In this document: piece after piece, positions 9,039-17,891 of the stretch | How positions within the stretch are numbered: the stretch's first letter is position 1 | How the letters are laid out: every line of letters starts with the position of its first letter | From: Bog-473 sp963704355 | Lineage (GTDB): Bacteria > Actinomycetota > Acidimicrobiia > Acidimicrobiales > RAAP-2 | Direction: 5' to 3' | Assembly: GCA_963704355.1 (NCBI GenBank) | Contig: OY969891.1 | Span: forward strand, 1,426,001-1,490,000 | DNA length: 64,000 bases | Position numbers and translations under genes: made by a program | Notes under the pieces: model-generated | What the model was told of the DNA's origin: nothing | What the model saw: the letters and a program-made list of their open reading frames with translations, nothing else | The model's database searches: none

Positions 9039-11957
9039 ATGCGTGTTCTTCTTCTCCGGCGGCTGAAGGTGTTCGTTGGTCTTTTGACCGTGGTGTTCGG
9101 TGCCGGGCTGGCGCTGTCGGTCCCGGTGCCAGTGAGTGCAGCTTCGTCGAGCGCCGCGGCGCCGGTGGCCCAGGCTCCGCTCCAGGTCCGCAACGGATCG
9201 GCCGTCATGACCGGCCCGTACGACCCGGCTCAGACCATTCGGCTCGCCGTCGGACTGACGCCACCTCACATGGGCGCCGAACAGCAGTATCTCCGCGAGA
9301 TTCAGGACAAGTCCTCGCCGCTGTACCACGCTTTCCTGACGCCCTCGAAGTGGACGGCCCGGTTCGGTCCCACCGCCGCCGCCCAGCAGACGGTGGTCTC
9401 GTGGGCGACGAACGCCGGCCTCACGGTCACCCATCTGTACCCGAATCACCTCGTCGTGGACCTGTCTGGTTCCGTGGGGGCCATCGAGAAGGCACTGTCT
9501 GTCCAGATCAACTCGTACCGGCTCGGGACACAGACGTTCTTCGCCAATAACCAAGATCCGGTGCTTCCCGATGCGTTGTCGGGCACCGTGGCGTCGATCG
9601 ACGGCCTGAGCAGCCTTCAAACCATGTTCCCGGCTTCCCCCTCGGCCCAAGAACCGGCCAGCCCGGCCTACGTGGCGGGACCCGTGGTCGCCGCCGGTCC
9701 GAGCGCGGCCGCGAACGGCAACCGGGCTGACTTGCCTGCGGCGGAGCGAGCTTCGGCGGGCGCGGGCCCCAACATCACTAACGGCGCCTACGACCCGACG
9801 GACATCTACAGTTCCGAGGCCTACGACTACAACGCCCTCTATGGGCAAGGCCACTGCTGCAACCCGCTGGGAAACTCCGGCAGTTCGCCGGCCCAGACGT
9901 CGATCGCCATCGCCACGTTCGGCTCCCAGAACACCAGTGACATGACCGGCTTTCAGAGCCAGTATCCGTACCTGGCCTACAACGTCCAGCAGGTGTACAT
10001 CGACGGCACCCCGTCGTGCTGCGACGCCGAGGGCACACTGGACATGGAGTGGTCGACCGCCATGTCCAACAGCTTCGGCGGCTACGCCGACACTTCCAAG
10101 GTGTACCTGTACGACGGAGCCAACTTCAACGACTCGACCTTCACCGACTTGTACAACCAGATGGTGAGCGACAACGCCGCCCGAATCTTCAGCACCAGCT
10201 GGAGCTGCACCGAGAACTACGGGTGCTCGTCCTCCACGATGGGCACCAGGGACGCCATCTTCAGCGAAATGGTGGGCCAGGGCTGGACCCTGGTCGCAGC
10301 CTCGGGGGACCGTGGCAGCTACGACGACTGCGCCCACGTCTCCGTGAGCTTCCCGGCATCGGATCCCAACGTGGTCGCCGCCGGCGGCACCGAACTCAGC
10401 TTGACCTCGGGGTCCACCTACAACGGCGAGGTCGCCTGGTCCGGCGGCCCTGACGGCTGCAGCTCCAACGATGGGGGTTCGGGCGGTGGCTGCAGCGCGA
10501 CGTTCAGCGCCCCCGCGTTCCAGAGCAACCATCCTTGTGGACCTGATTCTCGCGCCGTTCCGGACCTCTCGCTCAACGCCGACTGGTACAACACCCCGCA
10601 GAACTATTACTTCGACGGAAGCCTCAGCGGAACTGGCGGAACCAGCATCGTTGCACCGGAACTGGCGGGGTTCTTCGCCCAAGAGGACTCGTACCTGCTC
10701 AGCGAGGGGAGCATCTGCGGAAGCGGCTCCTCCGCCTGCGCACCTCTCGGTAACGCGGACTACCCGATCTACGAGGCGGGCCTCAGCGGTGCGCCCCACG
10801 ACCCGTACTACGACATCACCTCCGGCTGCAACGGCAACGACATCGGCCTCGGCTACTGCGCGGGCGCCGGGTACGACCTCGTCACGGGGTGGGGTACGGC
10901 CAACATGCTTCAGCTCGCCTGGGCGATCAACTGGCACACGCTGGCTGACGATGGGCGGCCAACGGTCACCTTCTCAGGCCCCAGTTCCGGCGTTTGGTAC
11001 AAGACCGATCGGACTATCGGGATCTCCGTCGCGGACACTGGTGGTGGGTTCCCCGCGAGCGGCGTTGCCGGCTTCAGCGACGCCTGGGATGTCGATCCGG
11101 GTGATCCGACCACAGAACCGACACCGGGCGTCGGCAACTCGTTCTACGGAGGCCCGGAGTTTCCCAACGCGACGAGCGGCTCCCTTGACCTGGCGGATGA
11201 AGGACAGGGATGCAACACCGTCAACGTCGAGTCCTGGGACAACATGGGGCTCCAGTCAGGCGACGTCACCGACGGACCGCTCTGCTACGACTCGGTGCCC
11301 CCAACCATCACGTCGGCTCCGCAAGTGACGCTCCAGAACAACGTCGGACCCGTAGGGTCGACGGTGCCGGTGACCGTGAGCTGGGCCGGTACCGACGCTG
11401 AGAGCGGCGTCAAGAGCTACGCGCTCTCCGAGAGCGAGGATGGCGGTGCGTTCACCCAGATCGCCGTACCCAAGGGTCCGTCGAAGACCCTCGATCTCGC
11501 TACTGGCCACAGCTACTCCTTCGAGGTGAAGGCGACCGACAACGCCGGGAACACGAGCGCCGAGAGGACCGGCCCCACCTACCAGGTCACCTTCCACCAG
11601 GAGAACGCCGGGTCCATCGCGTATTCGGCCGGCTGGACCAGGCAGGCGCTATCAGGTGCCAACGGCGGATCGGTCGACCATGCGAGCGGAGCAGGTGACA
11701 CGGCGACGCTGACCTTCAGCGGCCTGCAGGTGGCATGGATTTCGACGAAAGGCAGCACGTACGGCTCGGCGACGGCACAACTGGACTCCAACACGCCGCA
11801 GACCATCAACACCCACATGAGTGCGACCAAGACTGCACAGGTCGTCGACGTCGAGACGACACCGGGATCAGGTACGCATCACCTTCTGATAACGGTGCTC
11901 GGCACGTCGGGGCATCCGCGCATCGATATCGATGCCTTCGTCGTCTTGTCCCACTGA
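9039..11957 (+). CDS. Secreted S53 (sedolisin/kumamolisin) pro-peptidase with C-terminal domains
   Basis: A 972-residue secreted peptidase. ATG 9039 is preferred to ATG 9000 because AAAGGGGG lies about 10 bp upstream and the signal peptide then starts cleanly (MRVLLLRRLKVFVG...). The activation propeptide is at about 45-200. The catalytic domain has the sedolisin Glu-Asp pair (E331, D335 in DAEGTLDMEWS) and the nucleophile S536 in GTGGTSIVAPELAG. GYDLVTGWGTANM near 620 supplies the calcium site. The family is acid-active and degrades extracellular protein. The last 300 residues add an FN3-like domain and a beta-rich end domain, unlike minimal kumamolisins, and may bind a surface or substrate. 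It is monocistronic. The many Cys residues suggest disulphides outside the cell. Confidence 0.92.
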   Translation: MRVLLLRRLKVFVGLLTVVFGAGLALSVPVPVSAASSSAAAPVAQAPLQVRNGSAVMTGPYDPAQTIRLAVGLTPPHMGAEQQYLREIQDKSSPLYHAFLTPSKWTARFGPTAAAQQTVVSWATNAGLTVTHLYPNHLVVDLSGSVGAIEKALSVQINSYRLGTQTFFANNQDPVLPDALSGTVASIDGLSSLQTMFPASPSAQEPASPAYVAGPVVAAGPSAAANGNRADLPAAERASAGAGPNITNGAYDPTDIYSSEAYDYNALYGQGHCCNPLGNSGSSPAQTSIAIATFGSQNTSDMTGFQSQYPYLAYNVQQVYIDGTPSCCDAEGTLDMEWSTAMSNSFGGYADTSKVYLYDGANFNDSTFTDLYNQMVSDNAARIFSTSWSCTENYGCSSSTMGTRDAIFSEMVGQGWTLVAASGDRGSYDDCAHVSVSFPASDPNVVAAGGTELSLTSGSTYNGEVAWSGGPDGCSSNDGGSGGGCSATFSAPAFQSNHPCGPDSRAVPDLSLNADWYNTPQNYYFDGSLSGTGGTSIVAPELAGFFAQEDSYLLSEGSICGSGSSACAPLGNADYPIYEAGLSGAPHDPYYDITSGCNGNDIGLGYCAGAGYDLVTGWGTANMLQLAWAINWHTLADDGRPTVTFSGPSSGVWYKTDRTIGISVADTGGGFPASGVAGFSDAWDVDPGDPTTEPTPGVGNSFYGGPEFPNATSGSLDLADEGQGCNTVNVESWDNMGLQSGDVTDGPLCYDSVPPTITSAPQVTLQNNVGPVGSTVPVTVSWAGTDAESGVKSYALSESEDGGAFTQIAVPKGPSKTLDLATGHSYSFEVKATDNAGNTSAERTGPTYQVTFHQENAGSIAYSAGWTRQALSGANGGSVDHASGAGDTATLTFSGLQVAWISTKGSTYGSATAQLDSNTPQTINTHMSATKTAQVVDVETTPGSGTHHLLITVLGTSGHPRIDIDAFVVLSH

Positions 11958-12031
11958 GAGGACTCGTCGCGCACCGCGCAAGGCCAGTGCCGCCAGAAAC
12001 AGCTTTCTGACTAGGAGCCGCAAAATAACTC

Positions 12032-12068
12032 GGCGCCCCCGGCAACGCGCCCCCGGTAGTGCGCGCCC
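12032..12068. repeat. Tandem mini-array of tRNA-Arg acceptor-stem sequence
   Basis: The block gcgcccccgg occurs three times within about 40 bp at roughly 15-16-bp spacing, directly abutting the tRNA fragment at 12069. On the minus strand each unit reads CCGGGGGCGC, which is the 3' acceptor strand of the tRNA-Arg(CCG) at 22188 plus flanking bases. A similar, larger array precedes the 19.7 kb fragment. Confidence 0.7.
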
Positions 12069-12250
12069 CCGGTAGGACTCGAACCTGCGCCAACGCTCCA
12101 GAGGCGCATCGGCAATGGCTGGCGCCCAGCTCGTCTCACGCGTTCGTTTCAGCACCGTGGGGTCGGTTGGCCATCGTCTTCTGACGAGCGCCGATTTGAT
12201 TGCCAACTCGGATTGCCAAGAACGGGCGGTTTCAGATCGAGTGGTCGGCT
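12069..12250 (-). mobile_element. attR-like site: tRNA-Arg 3' fragment plus element terminus
   Basis: Positions 12069-12092 match the T-arm side of tRNA-Arg(CCG) with one mismatch in 24. The 5' half of a tRNA is absent, so this is not a functional gene. The sequence after it, to about 12250, is related to the stretch after the second fragment (19710-19850). Both carry two GATTGCCA direct repeats about 13 bp apart (here 12198 and 12211). This is what one end of an integrated element next to attR would look like. No integrase gene is present nearby. Confidence 0.6.
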
Positions 12251-12471
12251 GGGCGTTGTGCCGGGAGATGCTCAGAGAGGGGAGTGGACAAGATGGGGCG
12301 CATCAGCGACGCCGACGTCGGTTCCGCTCATGTATTGAGCAACGTTCGGACCGCTCTCTCCTCTGGTTTGAAACCTCGGAATGGCTAGGATCCTACAGCG
12401 GCTGACCAGGTCGGCGAAAAGGCGACTGGGGTGAGCGTAGGGATTTGGAACTTGATTGGAGGGTGGTCAGA

Positions 12472-14127
12472 TTGAGCTATCGATCTCGCCTCGGCGTCCT
12501 TGGCGTCACCTTGGCTGCGTCAATCGCCGCCCTGACCGCCTTCGTGCCTACCAACGCGGCCGAAGCAGCGGGTGAGAGCCAGATGGGGGTTGGCCACCTG
12601 ACGGTCGGACCGCCTCTGGGGCGGGCGAAGCCCGCGGTGTCGGGGCCTGAAACCGCTCCGGCGGGAACGCCGTCGCCCTGGGAGGCCCTGAAGCATGCCC
12701 CTCCCTTCTACCCCGGCACCATGCTCCTGGCGAGCGACGGCACCGTGCTCGTCCACTCCGAACCTGAGTCGGGAGGTACCAGCGACTGGTACAAGCTCAC
12801 GCCGAACTCCGAGGGCAGCTACATCGACGGGACCTGGAGCCAGATCGCATCGATGCCGGCGAGCTATGACCCCCTCTATTTCGCTTCGGCGATCCTCCCG
12901 GACGGGAGGATGATCGTCGAGGGAGGGGAATACCTCGGAGGCACCCCGGAATGGACCAACAAGGGCGCCATCTACGATCCAGTCGCTAATACGTGGCGGC
13001 CCGTCGCCCCTCCCGGGGGATGGACGAACATCGGAGACGCTCAGGGCGAGGTGCTCGCAAACGGCACCTTCATCCTGTCCCAGGCTTGCCAGAACTGCCT
13101 TTCGTCGAGCCCCACCTTGACCACCGACGATGCACTCTTCAACTCCACTGGTTTGAACTGGCTGCCGATCCCGGGGCAGGGAAAGAACGACCCCAATGAC
13201 GAGGAGGGCTGGACGCTCGAGCCGAGCGGTCAGCTCCTCACCATCGACACCTGGTTGACACCGACCACCGAATTATTCACCCCCTCAACCCTCAATTGGG
13301 CCAACGCGGGGAACACGGTGAGATCGCCGGTCAACAGCGCAGCCGCCGAGATAGGACCTCAGGTCGAGATGCCCGGCGGTAATACCTTGGTGGTGGGCGC
13401 CGGATCGGGGGCAGAGGCTCCCGCCGCGTGCGCAACCACTACTCCGGCCGCTACCGCGCTGTACGACTACGCCAGCGGCAAATGGGTCAACGGCCCGCCG
13501 ATCCCCACGATAGGAGGAATGCAGTACGACAGCGCCGACGGCCCCGGCACCATCCTGCCCGATGGAAATGTGCTCTTTGATGTGAGTCCGTGTGTCTACA
13601 ACGCGCCGATCGCCTTCGAGCTCTATGACGCCGCTTCGAACACGCTGAGCCAGGTCCCGAACGTTCCGAACGCGGCCAATGACTCCACGTATTACACGCG
13701 GTTGCTGGCGCTTCCGAACGGGCAGATCCTGTTCAACGACGGCAGTCACCAGATGGAGGTTTATACCGCCGGTGGAACGCCCAACCCGGCGTGGGCCCCG
13801 GTGATCACATCGATCAGCTCAGCGAGCTTCTCCCCGGGTCAGAGAGCAAGTTTGTCGGGTATCCAACTGGCGGGGCTCGACCAGGGCGCCGCCTACGGTG
13901 ACGACGTCCAGGACAACACCAATTTCCCGCTGGTACGGATAACCAACTCGGCGTCCGGGGTAGTCACGTATGCCCGGACCAGCAACTGGACCTCTGTCTC
14001 AGTCGCACCGGGAGCCGCCTCGTCTACAAATTTCAAGGCCCCGACCACAACGCCAGCAGGTCCAAGCACCCTTGTCGTGGTCGCCAACGGGATCGCCTCG
14101 CAACCCGTGCAGGTAACTATCAAGTAA
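12472..14127 (+). CDS. Secreted galactose-oxidase-like kelch protein
   Basis: About 551 residues. The TTG at 12472 is chosen because GGAGGG lies 8 bp upstream and a signal peptide follows at once (SYRSRLGVLGVTLAASIAAL); a TTG at 12445 is the longer alternative. Kelch-like blades follow: GTMLLASDGTVLVHS, ASAILPDGRMIVEGGE, TILPDGNVLFDVSPCVY and LALPNGQILFNDGSHQM. The C-terminal Ig-like domain resembles the DUF1929 module of galactose oxidases (FPLVRITNSASGVVTYART). The copper ligands and the Cys-Tyr cofactor of true galactose oxidase are not evident, so an oxidase activity should not be assumed. It lies inside the proposed element bounded by the tRNA fragments. Likely extracellular; the ligand is unknown. 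Confidence 0.75.
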   Translation: MSYRSRLGVLGVTLAASIAALTAFVPTNAAEAAGESQMGVGHLTVGPPLGRAKPAVSGPETAPAGTPSPWEALKHAPPFYPGTMLLASDGTVLVHSEPESGGTSDWYKLTPNSEGSYIDGTWSQIASMPASYDPLYFASAILPDGRMIVEGGEYLGGTPEWTNKGAIYDPVANTWRPVAPPGGWTNIGDAQGEVLANGTFILSQACQNCLSSSPTLTTDDALFNSTGLNWLPIPGQGKNDPNDEEGWTLEPSGQLLTIDTWLTPTTELFTPSTLNWANAGNTVRSPVNSAAAEIGPQVEMPGGNTLVVGAGSGAEAPAACATTTPAATALYDYASGKWVNGPPIPTIGGMQYDSADGPGTILPDGNVLFDVSPCVYNAPIAFELYDAASNTLSQVPNVPNAANDSTYYTRLLALPNGQILFNDGSHQMEVYTAGGTPNPAWAPVITSISSASFSPGQRASLSGIQLAGLDQGAAYGDDVQDNTNFPLVRITNSASGVVTYARTSNWTSVSVAPGAASSTNFKAPTTTPAGPSTLVVVANGIASQPVQVTIK

Positions 14128-14131
14128 GCGG

Positions 14132-15037
14132 CTACTCGGCGCCGACCACCTTAAAGTCCTGATTGACGAAGACGTGGTGTGGCCAGTTGACGCCGATGTT
14201 GTGGACCTCGTATTCGCCGTTGCTCAGCTTCACGACGCGGTCGACAATTCCCCCGGGATAGGCCGCCAGCGCAGCTTCCGTCGCCTTGTTGGCTGCCGTT
14301 CCGCTGACGATCGTTCCTGACCCCTGGCTATAACTGGCGGGGATCTGACCGACCTCTTTTGACGTTTCGGCTGCACCCTTTTGGAAGGGGACCACCGTTG
14401 CCGCCGTCGAGGTCCGAGATCCGCCGCCAGTCGTTTGCACGATCACCTGCGTGGCCTTGATGGTGGTCGAACTCACGGTACCCAGTACGAGGACGTGCTC
14501 GCCCTTGGTAATTGCGCTCTTCGAGGTCGAGCTCGTCCCCTTCTCGTATTTCGTCGACGCCTCCTCGTCAACTGTCACCTCCTGAGCAGCTGATGTCGTC
14601 AGGATGAAACTGGACTTGGACACGTTCCCGACCGCGCCCGAGGATCCCCCGGGGGCCGGTCCAGATCGTGCATTGGATCCCTGGCCGCCGGGTCCGAGAT
14701 GTCCAGTGGAGCTGCTGGCGACCACGGATTGCGCGGCCCCCGCCGAGGACGACGCGCCGACGCCGACGACCAATCCCGTCACCGAACCCAGCAGCGCAGC
14801 GGCCACGAACATTCCTCGCCCCACGCGTGGCAGCGATCGCCCCACGCGTGGCAGCGATCGCCAGGCCCGTGGCCGGCATCGTTGATCGGCCACGGTCGCT
14901 GAGACTGGCCAACCTGACGATGAAGCTGGCGGGAGAGGCAACGCAGAAACTGCACCCGCCACGTCTTTGTCAGGCATTGACGCTGACGACTTGCCCGATT
15001 CGGGATCCTCGGGGCTGGTTGGTTCGTAATCACTCAT
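14132..15037 (-). CDS. Membrane-anchored hypothetical protein with DUF5666-like region
   Basis: About 301 residues. ATG 15037 (MSDYEPTSPEDPES) follows GAGGAGC by a few bases and is preferred to the upstream ATG. A cytosolic acidic and low-complexity N-terminus leads to one membrane segment (GMFVAAALLGSVTGLVVGVG), then a Gly/Ser linker. An exported domain follows with TKYEKGTSSTSKSAITKGEH and LVLGTVSSTTIKATQVIVQT, the pattern of DUF5666-type small beta domains. The tail (YPGGIVDRVVKLSNGEYEVH) resembles a PepSY-type fragment. A 21-bp tandem duplication sits just before the membrane segment. It converges on the kelch gene with a 4-bp gap. The function is unknown; it may be a surface metal- or stress-sensing protein. 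Confidence 0.6.
   Translation of the reverse strand: MSDYEPTSPEDPESGKSSASMPDKDVAGAVSALPLPPASSSGWPVSATVADQRCRPRAWRSLPRVGRSLPRVGRGMFVAAALLGSVTGLVVGVGASSSAGAAQSVVASSSTGHLGPGGQGSNARSGPAPGGSSGAVGNVSKSSFILTTSAAQEVTVDEEASTKYEKGTSSTSKSAITKGEHVLVLGTVSSTTIKATQVIVQTTGGGSRTSTAATVVPFQKGAAETSKEVGQIPASYSQGSGTIVSGTAANKATEAALAAYPGGIVDRVVKLSNGEYEVHNIGVNWPHHVFVNQDFKVVGAE
14819..14860. repeat. 21-bp perfect tandem duplication
   Basis: The 21-bp unit beginning ccccacgcgtggcagcga is present twice in tandem at 14819-14839 and 14840-14860. It encodes two copies of the basic segment RSLPRVG just before the membrane span of the overlapping gene. Confidence 0.9.
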
Positions 15038-15251
15038 GACGGCGCTCCTCAAACTCAGGTATAGAGAGAGTGCCAGCCGTTCATGTGAAGCTTCTGTAGG
15101 CCGCCTGCGTGCCTGCCCCGAATCCTCTTCGACAGATCATCTCGAGTAGCGGGCAGACTCTGATCAGAACTGGTGCCCCGAAACAGTGGGACAGCGTGGG
15201 TCCATGTTCCTCCAGGTCTGAGGTGTTCCGCCTCGCTCCTTTGCCGCACAC

Positions 15252-16211
15252 TCACGCAGGACTTAGTCCGATGCCGAACACCTTGCTGAGGAACGAGACG
15301 ATCCGCGCGTCAATCTGTCCAGGCGAAGGGTCCTCGCCTGGTGTGCCCAACCCATGTGCGCCCCGCGCGACGAGGTCGAGTTCGGTCGGCACGTGGTCCG
15401 CTTCGAGGCGTTGAGCCAGATCCTCAGACTGTGCTGCGGGCACGATGTGGTCGGCCGTGCCCTGCAGGATCAGGAACGGCGAGTCCCCAGGACCGACATA
15501 GGTGATCGGGCTGGCGTCCCGGAGCACGGGTGATGAGCCCGAAGCGGTGCCGAAGACGGTGCGGAAGATCTTCATGATGTACGCACCCCAGCCCGGCGCG
15601 GTGAGATCGGTGGGGCCGAACTCGTCGACGACGGCGTCGACCCTGCTCGAGACGTCGCCGAACGCTCCGGTGTCCCACGCGGCTGGGGTGTCGTTGGCCC
15701 CCAGCAGGCTCACGAGCTGACCACCCGCACTCGATCCCCACGCGGCGATCCGATTCGGGTCGATGCCGAGCTCGAGAGCATTGGCACGGAGGAACCGGAC
15801 CGCGCATTTCACGTCGATGATCTGGTCGGGCCACGGGTTCTCGGGCGCCAGGCGATAGTTGACGGAGGCCACGACTATTCCGTGCGCGACGAGCTGCGCC
15901 GCCTCCGTCGACTGTGCCAGATCGACGAACCGCTCTCCGCGTTCCCATCCGCCCCCGTGGACCTGGAGGACGACAGGAGCTGGGCGGGCGGTCGCCGCTG
16001 GAGCGAAGAGCGACATAGTGAGGTGTTGTCCCCCGTCGGTGCAGTACGTCACGTCTCGCTGACCCTCCCACCGCGGGAAGGTCTCGGCCGCAGTCGACGT
16101 CGGTCGCTGTTCCATGTGGGCCGCCCCGGCTCGGAGCGGCGGCAGTATGACCGCCAGGGCTCCAACGAGGACGGGCAGCAGTGCCATCGCCACGACGCGA
16201 GTCCTCGCCAC
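15252..16211 (-). CDS. Secreted alpha/beta hydrolase of the HSL esterase type
   Basis: A 319-residue esterase starting at GTG with a signal peptide (VVAMALLPVLVGALAVILPP). The oxyanion motif HGGGW and the nucleophile motif WGSSAGGQLVS place it in the hormone-sensitive-lipase group. Asp in QGTADHIVPA and His in ARGAHGLGTP complete the triad. The family hydrolyses acetyl or short acyl esters. It starts 4 bases after the stop of an acyltransferase-3 gene, so the two form an operon. A membrane O-acyltransferase followed by an exported esterase suggests addition and removal of acyl groups on a surface glycan. This pairing is inference; the substrate cannot be read. Confidence 0.85.
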   Translation of the reverse strand: MARTRVVAMALLPVLVGALAVILPPLRAGAAHMEQRPTSTAAETFPRWEGQRDVTYCTDGGQHLTMSLFAPAATARPAPVVLQVHGGGWERGERFVDLAQSTEAAQLVAHGIVVASVNYRLAPENPWPDQIIDVKCAVRFLRANALELGIDPNRIAAWGSSAGGQLVSLLGANDTPAAWDTGAFGDVSSRVDAVVDEFGPTDLTAPGWGAYIMKIFRTVFGTASGSSPVLRDASPITYVGPGDSPFLILQGTADHIVPAAQSEDLAQRLEADHVPTELDLVARGAHGLGTPGEDPSPGQIDARIVSFLSKVFGIGLSPA

Positions 16212-16215
16212 CGGC

Positions 16216-17496
16216 TCACGATACCGAGAGCTCCTCCACGAGAGGCTTCGCCAACCACGGGGGTTCTCCTCCCTCGCCTGATGGGGGCAACGGGACCGGA
16301 GCCTCCACCGGTGAGGGCTCGGGCGCCGGCATGGACGAGAAACGCCGCTTCCGAGCCAGTGCGGGGGCTTCCACCACGCGCCAGGAGAGTTCGGCGCATG
16401 TCAGCGAGGCAAGCAATGCGCCGACGATCCCCATGAGCCCGAGGCTGCGCAACCAGGTGAGCCACACGTAGTGCCACAGGTAGAGCGCGTACGAACGCTG
16501 GCCGAGGTAGACCGCCACCGGATGAGAGAGGATCGTGGCCTTCCTGGGTGTCCGCTCGTCGACAACGTTCGCGATGAGGACTGCCGCGCCCAGCGACACG
16601 CCGACCCACGCCAAGGCGAATTGGAGCCCGGACGCCCGGTGATCGAAGACCCACGCGGCCCACACCATGACACCGAGCACGCCCACGATGGTCGGCACCC
16701 GCACGTGGGAGTGGATCCAAGTCACGACGCGGCTGTGCTGGGTCCAGCAGAGAGCCAAGAACGCTCCGGCTAGGAAGGCTCCGGCACGGGTGTCCGTCCC
16801 CATGTCCACGATGCCCGTGGTCGACACGGCGTGGTGGATGACGACGACGTCGAGCAGCGACAGCACCGTCAGCAACGCTGCGAAGATCGCCGCCAGGCGT
16901 GGCCGGCACCACAGGATCACCATGAGCAGTGGTGCCCAGATCAAGTAGAACTGTTCCTCGACCGCCAGGGACCACAGATGGCCGAGCGGAAAGTAGCCCG
17001 ACGACAAGTTGTTGATCTCGAACCAGTTGCTGAAGTAACCCAGCGCCGCGCCGACCCCCTGCAGCGCGGTTGTGATCGGCTCAGGCGCGCCGACACCTCC
17101 CCCGGGGACGGTGGTGATCCACGGGTGGTTGCCCAGAACGGCCACGACCAGCAGCCAGGTAACCACGAAGAGCCAGAGTGCTGGAAGGAGCCTGAGCGCG
17201 CGTCGGGCGAAGAAATTGCGAAGCGAGACTCGTCCTGTCGCGACGTGTTCCGCTTCGAGGAGCGACGTGATCAAGAATCCGCTCAGCGCGAAGAAGACGA
17301 ACATCGCGGTCTGCCCGAAGGCGAAGTCATGGATCACGTTGGCATGGGCGACGAAGACGACGAGCCAAGCCACTCCGCGGAGACCGTCAAACGCCGGTTG
17401 GCGCCCGAGTCCGCGCGGCGCCGGATGCACTGCGCCCGGCGCAGGCGTGTGTTTTGTCGTGACCCGCACGACGCGAACCTTTCCCACCGACATGGG
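16216..17496 (-). CDS. Acyltransferase family 3 (OafA/YrhL-like) integral membrane protein
   Basis: About 426 residues from ATG 17496 (MSVGKVRVVRV); an upstream extension to 17682 is open but reads through a duplicated helicase fragment and is rejected. Features are the N-terminal PAFDGLRGVAWLVVFVAH with the conserved Arg and catalytic-type His, FFALSGFLITSLLLE-type segments, RRALRLLPALWLF and GHLWSLAVEEQFYLIW, and about ten membrane spans. The family moves acyl groups from the cytosolic side onto cell-surface polysaccharide or lipid. It is followed after 4 bp by the esterase gene in the same direction. The C-terminus is short and Pro-rich, and no SGNH domain is fused, so the separate esterase may fill that place. 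Confidence 0.87.
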   Translation of the reverse strand, partial: PMSVGKVRVVRVTTKHTPAPGAVHPAPRGLGRQPAFDGLRGVAWLVVFVAHANVIHDFAFGQTAMFVFFALSGFLITSLLEAEHVATGRVSLRNFFARRALRLLPALWLFVVTWLLVVAVLGNHPWITTVPGGGVGAPEPITTALQGVGAALGYFSNWFEINNLSSGYFPLGHLWSLAVEEQFYLIWAPLLMVILWCRPRLAAIFAALLTVLSLLDVVVIHHAVSTTGIVDMGTDTRAGAFLAGAFLALCWTQHSRVVTWIHSHVRVPTIVGVLGVMVWAAWVFDHRASGLQFALAWVGVSLGAAVLIANVVDERTPRKATILSHPVAVYLGQRSYALYLWHYVWLTWLRSLGLMGIVGALLASLTCAELSWRVVEAPALARKRRFSSMPAPEPSPVEAPVPLPPSGEGGEPPWLAKPLVEELSVS

Positions 17497-17644
17497 GCGG
17501 GCCTGGGAATAAGGAAAGGGTTTGGTGAGGAACGGGCGGCTTCGCTGGGTGTGAGCTGGGATCAGCCGATCCCATTTTGTCGTCGCGGTCGACGGACCAG
17601 CTAAAACAATTGGAGCCCGTCGGGAGTATCTGGCGTGCCCGGGG

Positions 17645-17685
17645 ACGACAACAACACGAAGACGCTCCGCATGCGCGACCAAGTC
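17645..17685 (-). repeat. 41-bp fragment duplicated from the UvrD-like helicase gene
   Basis: These 41 bases, read on the minus strand, equal helicase positions 2795-2835 with a single mismatch and keep the same reading frame (coding LVAHAERLRVVVV). Similarity stops on both sides. The copy lies 15 kb from the source gene, upstream of the acyltransferase. It could be a scar of recombination or a remnant of a second helicase gene. Confidence 0.8.
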
Positions 17686-17891
17686 ACCTCGTGCTCCACC
17701 TTCTGCACAGCCACGGGATCGTGCCCCCTTCTGACCCGGTCACCTTGATCAAGACGATGATCGAGGCGAAATGTTTGCAGGATTGCCGGGACGTCAGGGG
17801 AAGCGGACTGCAGGATATGACGGAAGGGGCGGCCTTCTTCGAGGGGACGGGCCTCCACTTGGACATCGGGTGTCACTTTGGTGCTTGGGCT

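Noticed and set aside
12069..12092. A second tRNA-Arg gene
   Set aside because: Only the T-arm side is present. The D-arm, anticodon stem and 5' acceptor strand are missing here, and the D-arm and 5' acceptor strand are also missing at 19671-19709.
17496..17682. N-terminal extension of the acyltransferase to an upstream start
   Set aside because: The extra 62 codons read through the copied helicase fragment and a low-quality stretch before the conserved FDGLRG region, so ATG 17496 is more credible.
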